This document shows, piece by piece, positions 17,480 through 25,419 of a stretch of 64,000 nt of DNA. The notes beneath the pieces were generated by a model that had not been told where the DNA came from, did no database searches, and saw nothing but the letters and a program-made list of their open reading frames with translations. Source of the DNA: Streptomyces virginiae (GTDB taxonomy: Bacteria > Actinomycetota > Actinomycetes > Streptomycetales > Streptomycetaceae); the NCBI RefSeq assembly GCF_000720455.1, contig NZ_JOAK01000017.1:1-64000 (forward strand). Reading direction: 5' to 3'. A program made the translations under genes and the position numbers. Positions within the stretch are counted from its first letter, which is position 1, and every line of letters starts with the position of its first letter.

Positions 17480-18931
17480 ATGTCCCTTGACGAGGTTCAG
17501 GACGTCCGCACCCCGGACTCCGACCCGCCCGCCACCTCCAAGAGCCGCGGCGGCAACTGGGCGGCCATACGCCCGCTGCTCCTGCGCATGCACTTCTACG
17601 CGGGCCTGCTCATCGCCCCGCTGCTGTTCCTCGCCGCCGCCACCGGGCTGCTGTACGCCGCCTCCTGGCAGGCCGAGAAGATCGTCTACGCCGACGAACT
17701 GACCGTCGCCCGCGTCGGCGACGGCGCCCTGCCCCTCAGCGCCCAGATCGAGGCCGCCAAGGGCGCCGCGCCGGAGGGCGAGGTCGTGTCCGTCTGGCCC
17801 GGCCCCGACGCCGAGGCCACCACCCGTGTGATCATGGAGAGTTCGGGCCTCGCGGAGGGCGAGACCCTCACCGTGTTCGTCGACCCCTACACCGCCGAGG
17901 TGCGCGGGCAGCTGACCACCGTCGGCGACGCCCTGCCGCTGCGGGCCTGGCTGAGCACGTTCCACTCCAACCTCCAGCTCGGCGAGTTCGGCCGCAACTA
18001 CAGCGAGATGGCCGCCAGCTGGATGTGGGTGGTCGCGCTCGGCGGCCTCGCCCTGTGGATCGGCCGCCGCCGCAAGCGCAAGGCGCAGCTCGTCCTCCCG
18101 GACCGGGGGGCCACCGGGCGGCGCCGGACCCTGTCCTGGCACGGAGTCGTCGGCCTCTGGTCCGTCGCCGGCCTCGTCGTGCTCTCCGCCACCGGCCTGA
18201 CCTGGTCGAAGTACGCCGGTGAGAACATCGGGCAGCTCCAGGACGGCCTCGGCGGGGCCACTCCCGCCGTCTCCGCCAAGCTGAACCCGGGCGCGGAGGC
18301 CGGCGGCGCCGACGAGCACGCGGGCCACCACATGCCCGGGGGCGCGCAGACACCCCCGCCCGCGCCCACCGCCGACGTCGGCATCGACCGGGCCGTGGCC
18401 GCCGCCCGTGACGCCGGCGTCACCGAGGCGATCCGCGTGACCCTGCCCGCCAAGGGCAAGGGATACGTGATCAAGGAGCAGGACAAGCAGGTGCCGGTGC
18501 ACTTCGACACGGTCGCCGTCGACCCCGCCGACGCCCGCATCATGGACGAACTGCGCTTCGCCGACTACCCCGTCCTCGCCAAGATGACCCGCTTCGGCAT
18601 CGACCTGCACATGGGCCAGACCTTCGGCCTCGTCAACCAGATCGTGCTCGCCGCGCTGGCCGTCGCCCTGATGTTCCTCGTCTTCTGGGGTTACCGCATG
18701 TGGTGGCTGCGCCGGCCGACGAAGGACCGCACGCTGTCGGTGGGCCGCGCGCAGCCGCGCGGCGCCTGGCGGAAGCTGCCCGTGACCGTGGTGCTGCCGC
18801 TGGCCGCGGTCACCGCCCTGGTGGGCTGGTTCATCCCGCTGCTCGGGATCAGCCTGGCCGCCTTCCTGGTGGTGGACCTGCTGCTCGGTTTCGTGGCACG
18901 GCGTCGGGCGGCGGCGGCCGCGGCCGCGTAG
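17480..18931 (+). CDS. PepSY-associated transmembrane protein
   Basis: A 483-residue inner-membrane protein with four main membrane helices (near residues 38-62, 180-200, 225-245, 385-410) and a further hydrophobic C-terminal pair. It carries two PepSY-type extracellular regions and belongs to the PepSY_TM group, often linked to iron or heme reduction and to copper. The loop near residue 275 is again His/Met-rich (DEHAGHHMPG). I start it at the ATG at 17480, which has GAGGA five bases upstream; an ATG at 17453 has no such site. A strong bidirectional terminator follows. Confidence 0.88.
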   Translation: MSLDEVQDVRTPDSDPPATSKSRGGNWAAIRPLLLRMHFYAGLLIAPLLFLAAATGLLYAASWQAEKIVYADELTVARVGDGALPLSAQIEAAKGAAPEGEVVSVWPGPDAEATTRVIMESSGLAEGETLTVFVDPYTAEVRGQLTTVGDALPLRAWLSTFHSNLQLGEFGRNYSEMAASWMWVVALGGLALWIGRRRKRKAQLVLPDRGATGRRRTLSWHGVVGLWSVAGLVVLSATGLTWSKYAGENIGQLQDGLGGATPAVSAKLNPGAEAGGADEHAGHHMPGGAQTPPPAPTADVGIDRAVAAARDAGVTEAIRVTLPAKGKGYVIKEQDKQVPVHFDTVAVDPADARIMDELRFADYPVLAKMTRFGIDLHMGQTFGLVNQIVLAALAVALMFLVFWGYRMWWLRRPTKDRTLSVGRAQPRGAWRKLPVTVVLPLAAVTALVGWFIPLLGISLAAFLVVDLLLGFVARRRAAAAAAA

Positions 18932-18950
18932 CCCGGGACCGGTGAACGCG

Positions 18951-18985
18951 GTGGGCCCGTACTCCCCGGGGGAGTACGGGCCCAC
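18951..18985. terminator. Bidirectional terminator
   Basis: A perfect 15-bp stem (GTGGGCCCGTACTCC at 18951-18965 against 18971-18985) with a five-base loop lies between the convergent PepSY and winged-helix genes. It probably serves both. Confidence 0.85.
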
Positions 18986-19016
18986 CGTCGTCTTCGGGTC
19001 GGTCCGGGGCCGGGCG

Positions 19017-19610
19017 TCAGGGGGCGTACTTGTAGCCCACCCGGCGCACGGTCTGGATCGCACCGCGGTGGGACCCGCCCAGCTTGCGCCGCAGCCGGGC
19101 GATGTGGACGTCCACGGTCCGGCCGTCGCCGACATGGCCGTAGCCCCAGACCGTGGTGACCAGCTGGTCCCGGCTGTGCACCCGGTGCGGGTGCTGCACG
19201 AGGTGGGCCAGCAGCTCGAACTCCAGGTACGTCAGGTCGAGTACGCGCCCGTCGACCTCGGCCGTGCGCTGCGCCGCGTCGATCCGGATCAGGGCGTCGT
19301 CGTCCTGGTCGGGGGTTCCGGCCGGGCCGGGGACGGGCTGCACCGGGGCGGCCACGGCCTGCGGCGCGAAGGCGATCGGAGGCTGCTGGTCCGCCGGTAC
19401 GAGGACCAGGTAGCCGACCATCGGCGGCTGGCCCGGCAGCGCCGGAAGGGTGTGCTGGGGCGCGGGCAGCCAGGTGGCACCGGGCGGGAGGAAGTCCACG
19501 ACCCGGGCCACCTCGTCCCGGTCCACGGCGCGCAGCCGGTGGCGGGGACTGGGCGGATAGGCCGGGGAGGTGGCGGTCGCAGCGGAGGTCAGGGAGCGGG
19601 TGTTCGCCAT
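19017..19610 (-). CDS. Orphan winged-helix (OmpR-type) transcriptional regulator
   Basis: A 197-residue protein whose C-terminal 90 residues are an OmpR/PhoB DNA-binding domain (LTYLEFELLAHLVQHP; GRTVDVHIARLRRKLG; VRRVGYKY). The N-terminal half is Pro/Ala-rich and has no receiver domain or phosphorylation aspartate, and no sensor kinase is adjacent. It is thus not a normal two-component regulator. ATG at 19610. Targets are unknown. Confidence 0.88.
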   Translation of the reverse strand: MANTRSLTSAATATSPAYPPSPRHRLRAVDRDEVARVVDFLPPGATWLPAPQHTLPALPGQPPMVGYLVLVPADQQPPIAFAPQAVAAPVQPVPGPAGTPDQDDDALIRIDAAQRTAEVDGRVLDLTYLEFELLAHLVQHPHRVHSRDQLVTTVWGYGHVGDGRTVDVHIARLRRKLGGSHRGAIQTVRRVGYKYAP

Positions 19611-19724
19611 GAGTGGTCAGCTCTTTCACGCGGAGTGGTCGGCAGGAGACGTACGTGCGTCATCGATGTCGTACCGCGCAGACCGAAGGCCTCGGGGAAA
19701 CCCGGAGGAGAGGTCCCGGAGGCT

Positions 19725-19844
19725 TTAGAGGGCCGGCGCGTTCTTCGCGCGGCAACACTCACGATCGAAGTCGTGGTCCTGACGGGACGGCCAGAACGGC
19801 TCGAGGTCGCTGCGACCTGACGAGGTGTGCGGGTGGCTGGCCAT
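19725..19844 (-). CDS. Candidate 39-residue small protein
   Basis: An ATG at 19844 opens a 39-codon frame ending in TAA. The peptide starts MASHPHTSSGRSDLEPFWPS and ends ECCRAKNAPAL. Most third codon positions are G or C, as expected of real coding in this genome, and it carries a Cys-Cys pair. No good ribosome site precedes it. It lies in a 500-base gap upstream of the winged-helix gene on the same strand; the rest of that gap (19611-20112) shows nothing else. Confidence 0.42.
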   Translation of the reverse strand: MASHPHTSSGRSDLEPFWPSRQDHDFDRECCRAKNAPAL

Positions 19845-20112
19845 GGCCCCATTCAAGCAGAAGTGCCGGCTCCGGGGCAGGCCGTGTCTCGTATCGCGGA
19901 CCAATGTCTCACCATCCGGTCCTCCTGCCCGGCAAACCGGGACAATCCATCAACTCGCCAACCGCTTCCGCCAGTCCGGTCCCGTCACCCGTATCGCATC
20001 GTGGGCGGAGTCTCCCCACGCCCTCCCCGCGCCCACCCCGGCCCCCGAGCGGGTGTCGTGACGACCTCCCGGCCGTCGTGGCCGCAGCGCCGCCGTCCGC
20101 GGACCGCCTCCG

Positions 20113-20496
20113 TCAACTCCCCTTCACCTGCGGATCGAGCGGCGGTGCGTCGGCGGGCTCCGGCTCCGGCGGGAAGTCGAGGCGCTCCCAGTGGGGACCG
20201 GTGTCCCAGTCCTTCTCCCCGCGGGCCCAGCGGGCCATGTAGGCCGCCACCTCGGCCGCCGTGGGCAGATACGTCCGGAAGTGCCGGTCGGCGGAGCCGG
20301 CGCGGTGCTCCAGTTGGTAGTCCTCGCCCTCGTCGTGCCACACCTGTACGTACTCGTCCGGATCCGCCGTCAGCCGCTCGACGATGACGAAGTGGTCCCC
20401 GTCCGCGCCGATGCGCGCCACGAGTTCGGAAAGAAAGCCGAGCGCGGGCCGTTCGCGGGACTCGCCGCGCTCCGTGTGGATCCTGATCGCCAACAT
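20113..20496 (-). CDS. Conserved small protein downstream of glnII
   Basis: A 127-residue soluble acidic protein (MLAIRIHTERGES...LDPQVKGS) with mixed strands and helices and a Pro-rich C-terminus. No characterised domain was recognised. It starts 86 bases after glnII on the same strand, with a terminator-like hairpin between, so co-expression with glnII is possible but not assured. ATG at 20496. Confidence 0.72.
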   Translation of the reverse strand: MLAIRIHTERGESRERPALGFLSELVARIGADGDHFVIVERLTADPDEYVQVWHDEGEDYQLEHRAGSADRHFRTYLPTAAEVAAYMARWARGEKDWDTGPHWERLDFPPEPEPADAPPLDPQVKGS

Positions 20497-20524
20497 GGGT
20501 CCACCGTGCCACCCGGCACTGACA

Positions 20525-20558
20525 ACGCCCGCCGGGCCTCGGGAGGCTCGACGGGCGT
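20525..20558 (-). terminator. Hairpin after glnII
   Basis: ACGCCCG at 20525-20531 pairs with CGGGCGT at 20552-20558, and an inner GCCT/AGGC stem lies between them. It is 25 bases after the glnII stop and may end that transcript. Confidence 0.45.
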
Positions 20559-20582
20559 CGGTGTCGGTGTCGGGCGCGGTCG

Positions 20583-21602
20583 TCAGACCAGGCCGTCCTT
20601 CTCCAGGCCGGTGCAGCAGGTGTCCGTGATGAGGCGGGTCACCACGTACGGGTCCACGTTCGCGTTCGGGCGGCGGTCCTCGATGTAGCCCTTGCCGTCC
20701 TTCTCCACCTGCCACGGGATGCGGACCGAGGCGCCGCGGTCCGAGACGCCGTAGCTGAACTCGTTCCAGGGGGCGGTCTCGTGCAGGCCCGTCAGGCGCT
20801 CGTCGATGCCGGCGCCGTAGTTCTTGACGTGGTCGAGCGGCTTGCTGCCCTCGCCCAGCGCCTCGCACGCGGAGATGATCGCGCGGTAGTCCTCGCGCAT
20901 CGCCTTCGTGGAGAAGTTGGTGTGCGCGCCCGCGCCGTTCCAGTCGCCCTTGACCGGCTTCGGGTTCAGCGTCGCGGAGACGTTGAAGTCCTCGGCGGTG
21001 CGGTAGAGCAGCCAGCGCGCGATCCACAGCTGGTCGGACACCTCCAGCGGGCCGACGGGGCCGACCTGGAACTCCCACTGGCCGGGCATGACCTCGGCGT
21101 TGATGCCGGAGATGCTCAGGCCCGCCGCGAGGCAGTGGTCCAGGTGCTTCTCGACGATCTCGCGGCCGAAGATCTCGTCCGAGCCGACACCGCAGTAGTA
21201 GCCGCCCTGCGCGGCCGGGAAGCCGCCCACCGGGAAGCCCAGCGGACGGGCGCCGTCGAAGAAGGTGTACTCCTGCTCGATGCCGAAGATCGGCTCCTGG
21301 CCCGCGAACTTCTCGGCGACCGGACGCAGCAGCGCGCGGGCGTTCGACTCGTGCGGGGTCATGTCGATGTTCAGGACCTCGCACAGCACCAGGACGTTCT
21401 CCCCGCCGCGGATGGGGTCCGGGCAGGAGAACACCGGCTGCAGGACCCGGTCGGACGCGTGACCCTCGGCCTGGTTGGTGCTCGATCCGTCGAAGCCCCA
21501 GATCGGCAGCTCGGCGCCGTCGGCCAGGATCTTCGTCTTGGAGCGAAGCTTCGCCGTCGGCTCGGTGCCGTCGATCCAGATGTATTCAGCCTTGTAGCTC
21601 AC
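20583..21602 (-). CDS. glnII: Glutamine synthetase II (eukaryotic type)
   Basis: Makes glutamine from glutamate, ammonia and ATP in the cytoplasm. The 339-residue length and sequence (KAEYIWIDGTEPTAKLRSKT; WGFDGSSTNQAEG; GIEQEYTFFD; NGAGAHTNFST) are those of the short GSII class, which is not adenylylated. I choose the GTG at 21602 because GAGGA lies eight bases upstream; an ATG nine bases earlier overlaps that site. A four-element GlnR-type box lies 81-118 bases upstream, fitting induction under nitrogen limitation. A GSI gene, glnA, is also in the window. Confidence 0.95.
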   Translation of the reverse strand: MSYKAEYIWIDGTEPTAKLRSKTKILADGAELPIWGFDGSSTNQAEGHASDRVLQPVFSCPDPIRGGENVLVLCEVLNIDMTPHESNARALLRPVAEKFAGQEPIFGIEQEYTFFDGARPLGFPVGGFPAAQGGYYCGVGSDEIFGREIVEKHLDHCLAAGLSISGINAEVMPGQWEFQVGPVGPLEVSDQLWIARWLLYRTAEDFNVSATLNPKPVKGDWNGAGAHTNFSTKAMREDYRAIISACEALGEGSKPLDHVKNYGAGIDERLTGLHETAPWNEFSYGVSDRGASVRIPWQVEKDGKGYIEDRRPNANVDPYVVTRLITDTCCTGLEKDGLV

Positions 21603-21682
21603 GGGCCCCATCCTCAGACTCTGCGGGTGCTGCTGGACGCTGCTTCATCGCTGCGGTGTTGACCGCAGCGTGCCCGCCCGCG

Positions 21683-21720
21683 ATTTCTCTTCCGTTGCCC
21701 GTGTGTGAACCCCGTGTTAC
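21683..21720 (-). promoter_or_regulatory. GlnR-type box upstream of glnII
   Basis: Read on the minus strand, GTAAC, TTCAC, GCAAC and GAAAT follow each other with exactly six bases between each (plus-strand positions 21716-21720, 21705-21709, 21694-21698, 21683-21687). GlnR boxes of actinobacteria have this gTnAc/GaAAc-n6 layout, and glnII is a known GlnR target in Streptomyces. Matches are partial in the middle elements. Confidence 0.7.
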
Positions 21721-21797
21721 CGAGGTTTACGCCGCTGGTCGGGCGGCATGTGCGGGTTGGCGGTCGAGCACCCGTCCGGGTGGGGCAGACTGACCGC

Positions 21798-22793
21798 GTG
21801 AGCATTTCGTCTGATTTGAGCCCCGCCGGAGACCGTGCCGGAGATCCCGCCGGGTCCGCCGCCGAGACCATCGCCGCGACCGCCGCCGGTCAGGCCCCCG
21901 TAGGTTCCCGCCCCCGGGTCGGGCTGCTGGGCACCGGCCCCTGGGCGCACCGCACCCATGCCCCCGCCCTCGCCGCCCACGCCGGCTCCGAGTTCGCCGG
22001 AGTGTGGGGGCGCCGGCCCGAAGCCGCTGCGGAGCTGGCGCACGAGTACGGCGTGAAGGTGTACGAAGACCCCGACGCGCTGTTCGCCGACTGTGACGTC
22101 GTCGCCTTCGCCCTGCCGCCCGACGTCCAGGCCCCGCTCGCCGTGCGCGCGGCCGCCGCCGGATGTCACCTGTTGCTCGACAAGCCCGTCGCGACGACGC
22201 CCCGGGACGCCCGGGCCGTCGCCGACGCGGTCGACCGCCACCAGGTCGCCTCCGTCGTCTTCCTCACCCTGCGCTTCGCCGAGCCCACCGCGGGCTGGGT
22301 CGCCGAGCAGGCCGCCCGCACCGGCTGGTTCACGGCGGCCGCGCACTGGCTCGGCGCCGTCTTCCCGCCCGACGGCACGCCCAGCGCCTACGCCGACTCG
22401 CCCTGGCGCAAGGCCAAGGGCGGGCTGTGGGACGTCGGGCCGCACGCCCTGTCGGTCCTGATCCCGATCCTCGGGGACGTCACCGGGGTCAGCGCCACCC
22501 GCGGCCCCTCCGACGTCGTCCAGCTGGCGCTGCGCCACGCCTCCGGCGCGGCCAGTACCGCCGTGCTCAGCCTGGGCGCGCCGCGCGCGGCCGCCGGGGT
22601 GGGGCTGGAACTGCGCGGCACCGAGGGCGTGCACGAACTGCCCGGCTGGAGCGACGTGCCGGGTGCCTACGGGCGGGCCCTCGACGCGCTGCTCACCGCC
22701 GCCCGGACGGGCGTGCCCGATCCGCGCGGAGCGGAGTTCGGGGCGCGGCTGACGGAGATCCTGGCGCAGGCGGAGGCGCAGCTCCCCGTGTGA
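21798..22793 (+). CDS. Gfo/Idh/MocA family oxidoreductase
   Basis: A 331-residue NAD(P)-dependent dehydrogenase-like protein. The Rossmann motif is VGLLGTGPWAHRTHAPAL at about residues 42-59, and LLLDKPVATT with the EKP-type lysine is at about 132-141. Members act on sugars, inositols and related compounds; the substrate here is not evident. The GTG at 21798 gives an N-terminal Ala-rich lead of about 40 residues. The gene is divergent from glnII, so the GlnR-type box lies in the shared region. Confidence 0.88.
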   Translation: MSISSDLSPAGDRAGDPAGSAAETIAATAAGQAPVGSRPRVGLLGTGPWAHRTHAPALAAHAGSEFAGVWGRRPEAAAELAHEYGVKVYEDPDALFADCDVVAFALPPDVQAPLAVRAAAAGCHLLLDKPVATTPRDARAVADAVDRHQVASVVFLTLRFAEPTAGWVAEQAARTGWFTAAAHWLGAVFPPDGTPSAYADSPWRKAKGGLWDVGPHALSVLIPILGDVTGVSATRGPSDVVQLALRHASGAASTAVLSLGAPRAAAGVGLELRGTEGVHELPGWSDVPGAYGRALDALLTAARTGVPDPRGAEFGARLTEILAQAEAQLPV

Positions 22794-22804
22794 GGTCCGG
22801 CCCG

Positions 22805-23338
22805 CTATTTGATGAGGGCGTTGGCGACGATGATGGCGAGGCCGATGGTGGCGTCGGCCAAGCCGATCAGCAGGGCCGAACCGGGCCGGTAGCCCACGCG
22901 GAGCGCCACGACCGAACCCCAGGCGAACAGCAGGGCGGTGTTCAGGCCGAGGCCGACGGCCGTCACCCCGTACGAGTCCCAGTCGAAGATCCCGGAGACG
23001 ATCAGCAGCAGGACGGTGGGCAGGGCGGCCACGATCAGCGGCCACTCGTTCCACAGCGCCACGGCCAGGAGTCGCCACCGGTGCCCGGCCGAGCCCTCCT
23101 CGTGGGACGCCATGTGGTGGGCGTAGCCGTGGGCGAGCCCGGCCGTGGCCGCCGTGACGAGCACCCAGCTGGCGTCGTAGTACGGGGTGAAGTCCCCGCC
23201 CTTCTGGTCGAGCGCGGCCAGTAGCCCGCTGGCCAGGACCGTCCCGTACACCCCGCCGAACATCCAGTCGACCCCCCGCCGGGACGGGGGGAACGGGTGC
23301 GCGCCGGGGGCGGTTTCCTGCGGCTGCTGCTCGGTCAC
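22805..23338 (-). CDS. Four-helix membrane protein of unknown function
   Basis: A 177-residue protein with about four membrane spans (residues 27-43, 58-73, 98-116, 122-145, with a further hydrophobic C-terminus). HGYAHHMASHEEG after the second span is His-rich. The C-terminal segment ends in IGLAIIVANALIK. No known family was recognised. It converges on the oxidoreductase gene with an 11-base gap. ATG at 23338. Confidence 0.75.
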   Translation of the reverse strand: MTEQQPQETAPGAHPFPPSRRGVDWMFGGVYGTVLASGLLAALDQKGGDFTPYYDASWVLVTAATAGLAHGYAHHMASHEEGSAGHRWRLLAVALWNEWPLIVAALPTVLLLIVSGIFDWDSYGVTAVGLGLNTALLFAWGSVVALRVGYRPGSALLIGLADATIGLAIIVANALIK

Positions 23339-23455
23339 GGCGAGTCCTTTGGTGCGGTACGTCCCACTTCGGTGCTCCGGGCCACCCTACGAGGTGCGAG
23401 GTGGGGGCGAGATGAAGGCGACCGACCGGGCCGCCCCCGGAGTGCCGGCTTCCGG

Positions 23456-24868
23456 CTACCGGCCCGCCGCCGCTCGGCGGGCCACCTCCGCCAGGGCGTC
23501 CAGGGCGCGGCCGAAAGCGGAGTCCGGGGGCGCCGCGTAGCCGACGACGAGACCCTCGCGGGGCGGGTTCCGGTCGGCGGGGTGCCGGTAGGAGGAGAGG
23601 CCGTCCAGGGCCAGCCCGGCGGCGCCGGAGGCCGTGAGTGCCCGGGCCTCACAACCCGGCGGGAGTTCCACCACGGCGTGCAGGCCGGCCGAGATGCCGG
23701 TGACCCGGACCTGCGGGGCGCGCGTGGCCAAGACGGAGACCAGCTGGTCGCGGCGGCCGCGGTAGCGCAGGCGCATCCGCCGCACGTGCCGGTCGTACGC
23801 CCCGCAGTCGATGAAGTCGGCGAGGGCCAGCTGGTCCAGCGCGCTCGCCCACGACTCCCGCAGCCCCTTCGCCGCCACGACCTGCCCGACCAGGTGGTCC
23901 GGGAGGACCAGCCAGCCCAGGCGGAGCGCGGGGGAGAGGCTCTTGCTGAGCGAGCCCGCGTAGACCACGTGCTCCGGGGCCAGCCCCTGCACCGCGCCGA
24001 CCGGTTTGCGGTCGTAGCGGAACTCCCCGTCGTAGTCGTCCTCCACGATCACGCCGCCGGTGCTGCGGGCCCACTCCACGGCGGCGGCGCGCCGGGCGGG
24101 CAGCAGGCGGCCCCCGGTCGGGAACTGGTGCGCCGGAGTGAGCAGCAACGTGCGCGCCCGCAGGGGGAGTTCCTGGGTCCGGGCGCCGTCCTCGTCGACC
24201 GCGACGGGGTGCGGCCGGACCCCGGCGGCGTCGAGGATGCCGTGGTGGAAGGGGAGTCCGTACGACTCCACGGCCCAGTCCCGGGGGCGCAGGGACGCGA
24301 GGAGCCGCAGCCCGTTGGCGAAGCCGGAGCAGATCACGATGTTCTCGGGGCCGGTGCGCACGCCCCGCGTCCGGGACAGGTAGCCGGCCAGAGCCCGCCG
24401 CAGCTCGGGGCGGCCCCGTGGATCGCCGGGCCCGAAGGCCTCGGTGGGCGCCTCGGCCAGGGCCCGCCGGGCGCTGGTGGCCCAGGGGCCCCGCGGGAAG
24501 GAGGCCGGATCCGGTTTGCCCTGGAGCAGGTCGTGCCGGGGCGGTTCGGGCGGCGGTCCGGTCCCGGCGGCCGGCGCGGGCGGACTCGCCACCCCTTCCG
24601 CGACCCGGGTGCCGGAGCCCTGCCGGGCCGTGAACCAGCCCTCGGCGACCAGTTCGGCGTAGGCGTCGGCGACCGCGTTGCGGGCCAGCCCGAGGTCGGC
24701 GGCCAGCGCCCGGTACGGAGGCAGCCGCGTCCCGCCGGCCAGCCGTCCGCTGCGCACGGCGGCGCGCAGGGCCTGGGCGAGGGCGGTGCGCCGGGGGCCC
24801 TCGGCGGGCAGATCCAGGTGCAGGTCGGCGCCCGAGCCGGACTCGGGGTCGGGGGTGGGGGCGGTCAC
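23456..24868 (-). CDS. MocR/PdxR-type GntR regulator with aminotransferase domain
   Basis: A 470-residue fusion. The N-terminal GntR winged helix (about 20-90; GTRLPPYRALAADLGLARNAVADAYAEL) is joined to a fold-type I aminotransferase-like domain that binds PLP (VIVEDDYDGEFRYD; YAGSLSKSLSPALRLGW, with the PLP lysine in SLSKSLS). MocR proteins sense PLP or amino compounds and control vitamin B6, GABA or taurine genes. The GTG start overlaps the stop of the MarR gene (GTGA), so the two regulators are translationally coupled. No pdx gene is adjacent, so the target is open. Confidence 0.92.
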   Translation of the reverse strand: MTAPTPDPESGSGADLHLDLPAEGPRRTALAQALRAAVRSGRLAGGTRLPPYRALAADLGLARNAVADAYAELVAEGWFTARQGSGTRVAEGVASPPAPAAGTGPPPEPPRHDLLQGKPDPASFPRGPWATSARRALAEAPTEAFGPGDPRGRPELRRALAGYLSRTRGVRTGPENIVICSGFANGLRLLASLRPRDWAVESYGLPFHHGILDAAGVRPHPVAVDEDGARTQELPLRARTLLLTPAHQFPTGGRLLPARRAAAVEWARSTGGVIVEDDYDGEFRYDRKPVGAVQGLAPEHVVYAGSLSKSLSPALRLGWLVLPDHLVGQVVAAKGLRESWASALDQLALADFIDCGAYDRHVRRMRLRYRGRRDQLVSVLATRAPQVRVTGISAGLHAVVELPPGCEARALTASGAAGLALDGLSSYRHPADRNPPREGLVVGYAAPPDSAFGRALDALAEVARRAAAGR

Positions 24869-25368
24869 GGGCGCGGCTCCGACGCGAAGACGGCGCGGGC
24901 GGACGTCAGGAAGCGGCGGACGGTGTCCCGTTCGGAGGGGTCGAAGGAGTCCAGCACCCTCAGCACCCCGTCGATCAGCGGCCCGAAGAACTCCCGGCCC
25001 AGGCGGACCGCCCCCGGCTCCACCCGCAGCAGGATCCGGCGCCGGTCCTGGTCGTCCCGGATCCGGGCCACGTGGCCGAGCCGCTCCAGCCGGTCGATCA
25101 CGGCGGTGGTGCCCGCCGAGTTGAGGCCGAGCCGGGCGCCGAGCAGGCCCGCCGTGGCCGGCTCGGCCGCGCGGTCCGCGTCCAACAGGCAGATCAGGGC
25201 CCGTACGTCGGTGGGGTGCATGCCGTTGCGGGCGGCGAACTCCGCCTGGCGCAGGCCGAAGTCGACGGTCACCGCCCGCAGCAGGTGCACCAGCTGAAGG
25301 TTGTCCGGCTCGCGGCCGAGTGGACCGGGACCACCCGGCTCGTGGTTGTCGTGCACATCGCCTCCCAC
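24865..25368 (-). CDS. MarR family transcriptional regulator
   Basis: A 167-residue winged-helix protein. The recognition region is ATAGLLGARLGLNSAGTTAVIDRLERLGHV and the wing is DDQDRRRILLRV. The GTG at 25368 is used; a second GTG ten codons in is possible. It is divergent from an alpha/beta hydrolase gene, and the palindrome ATCTCG-n5-CGAGAT just upstream is the probable operator for both. It is the first gene of a two-gene unit with the MocR regulator. Confidence 0.9.
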   Translation of the reverse strand: MGGDVHDNHEPGGPGPLGREPDNLQLVHLLRAVTVDFGLRQAEFAARNGMHPTDVRALICLLDADRAAEPATAGLLGARLGLNSAGTTAVIDRLERLGHVARIRDDQDRRRILLRVEPGAVRLGREFFGPLIDGVLRVLDSFDPSERDTVRRFLTSARAVFASEPRP

Positions 25369-25373
25369 GTAAT

Positions 25374-25390
25374 ATCTCGTTCAGCGAGAT
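25374..25390. promoter_or_regulatory. Candidate MarR operator in divergent promoter
   Basis: ATCTCG at 25374-25379 and CGAGAT at 25385-25390 form an inverted repeat with a five-base centre. AT-rich flanks (AATATCTCG, CGAGATTAT) extend the symmetry and could hold the -10 regions. It lies six bases before the marR-like start and 30 before the hydrolase start, the usual place for an autorepressing MarR protein. Confidence 0.65.
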
Positions 25391-25419
25391 TATCGCCCGG
25401 CGAGACATAGGAGCAGCCC

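Noticed and set aside
21603..21611. ATG nine bases upstream as the glnII start
   Set aside because: It overlaps the GAGGA ribosome site, which is properly spaced for the GTG at 21602. The extra residues do not fit the usual GSII beginning.
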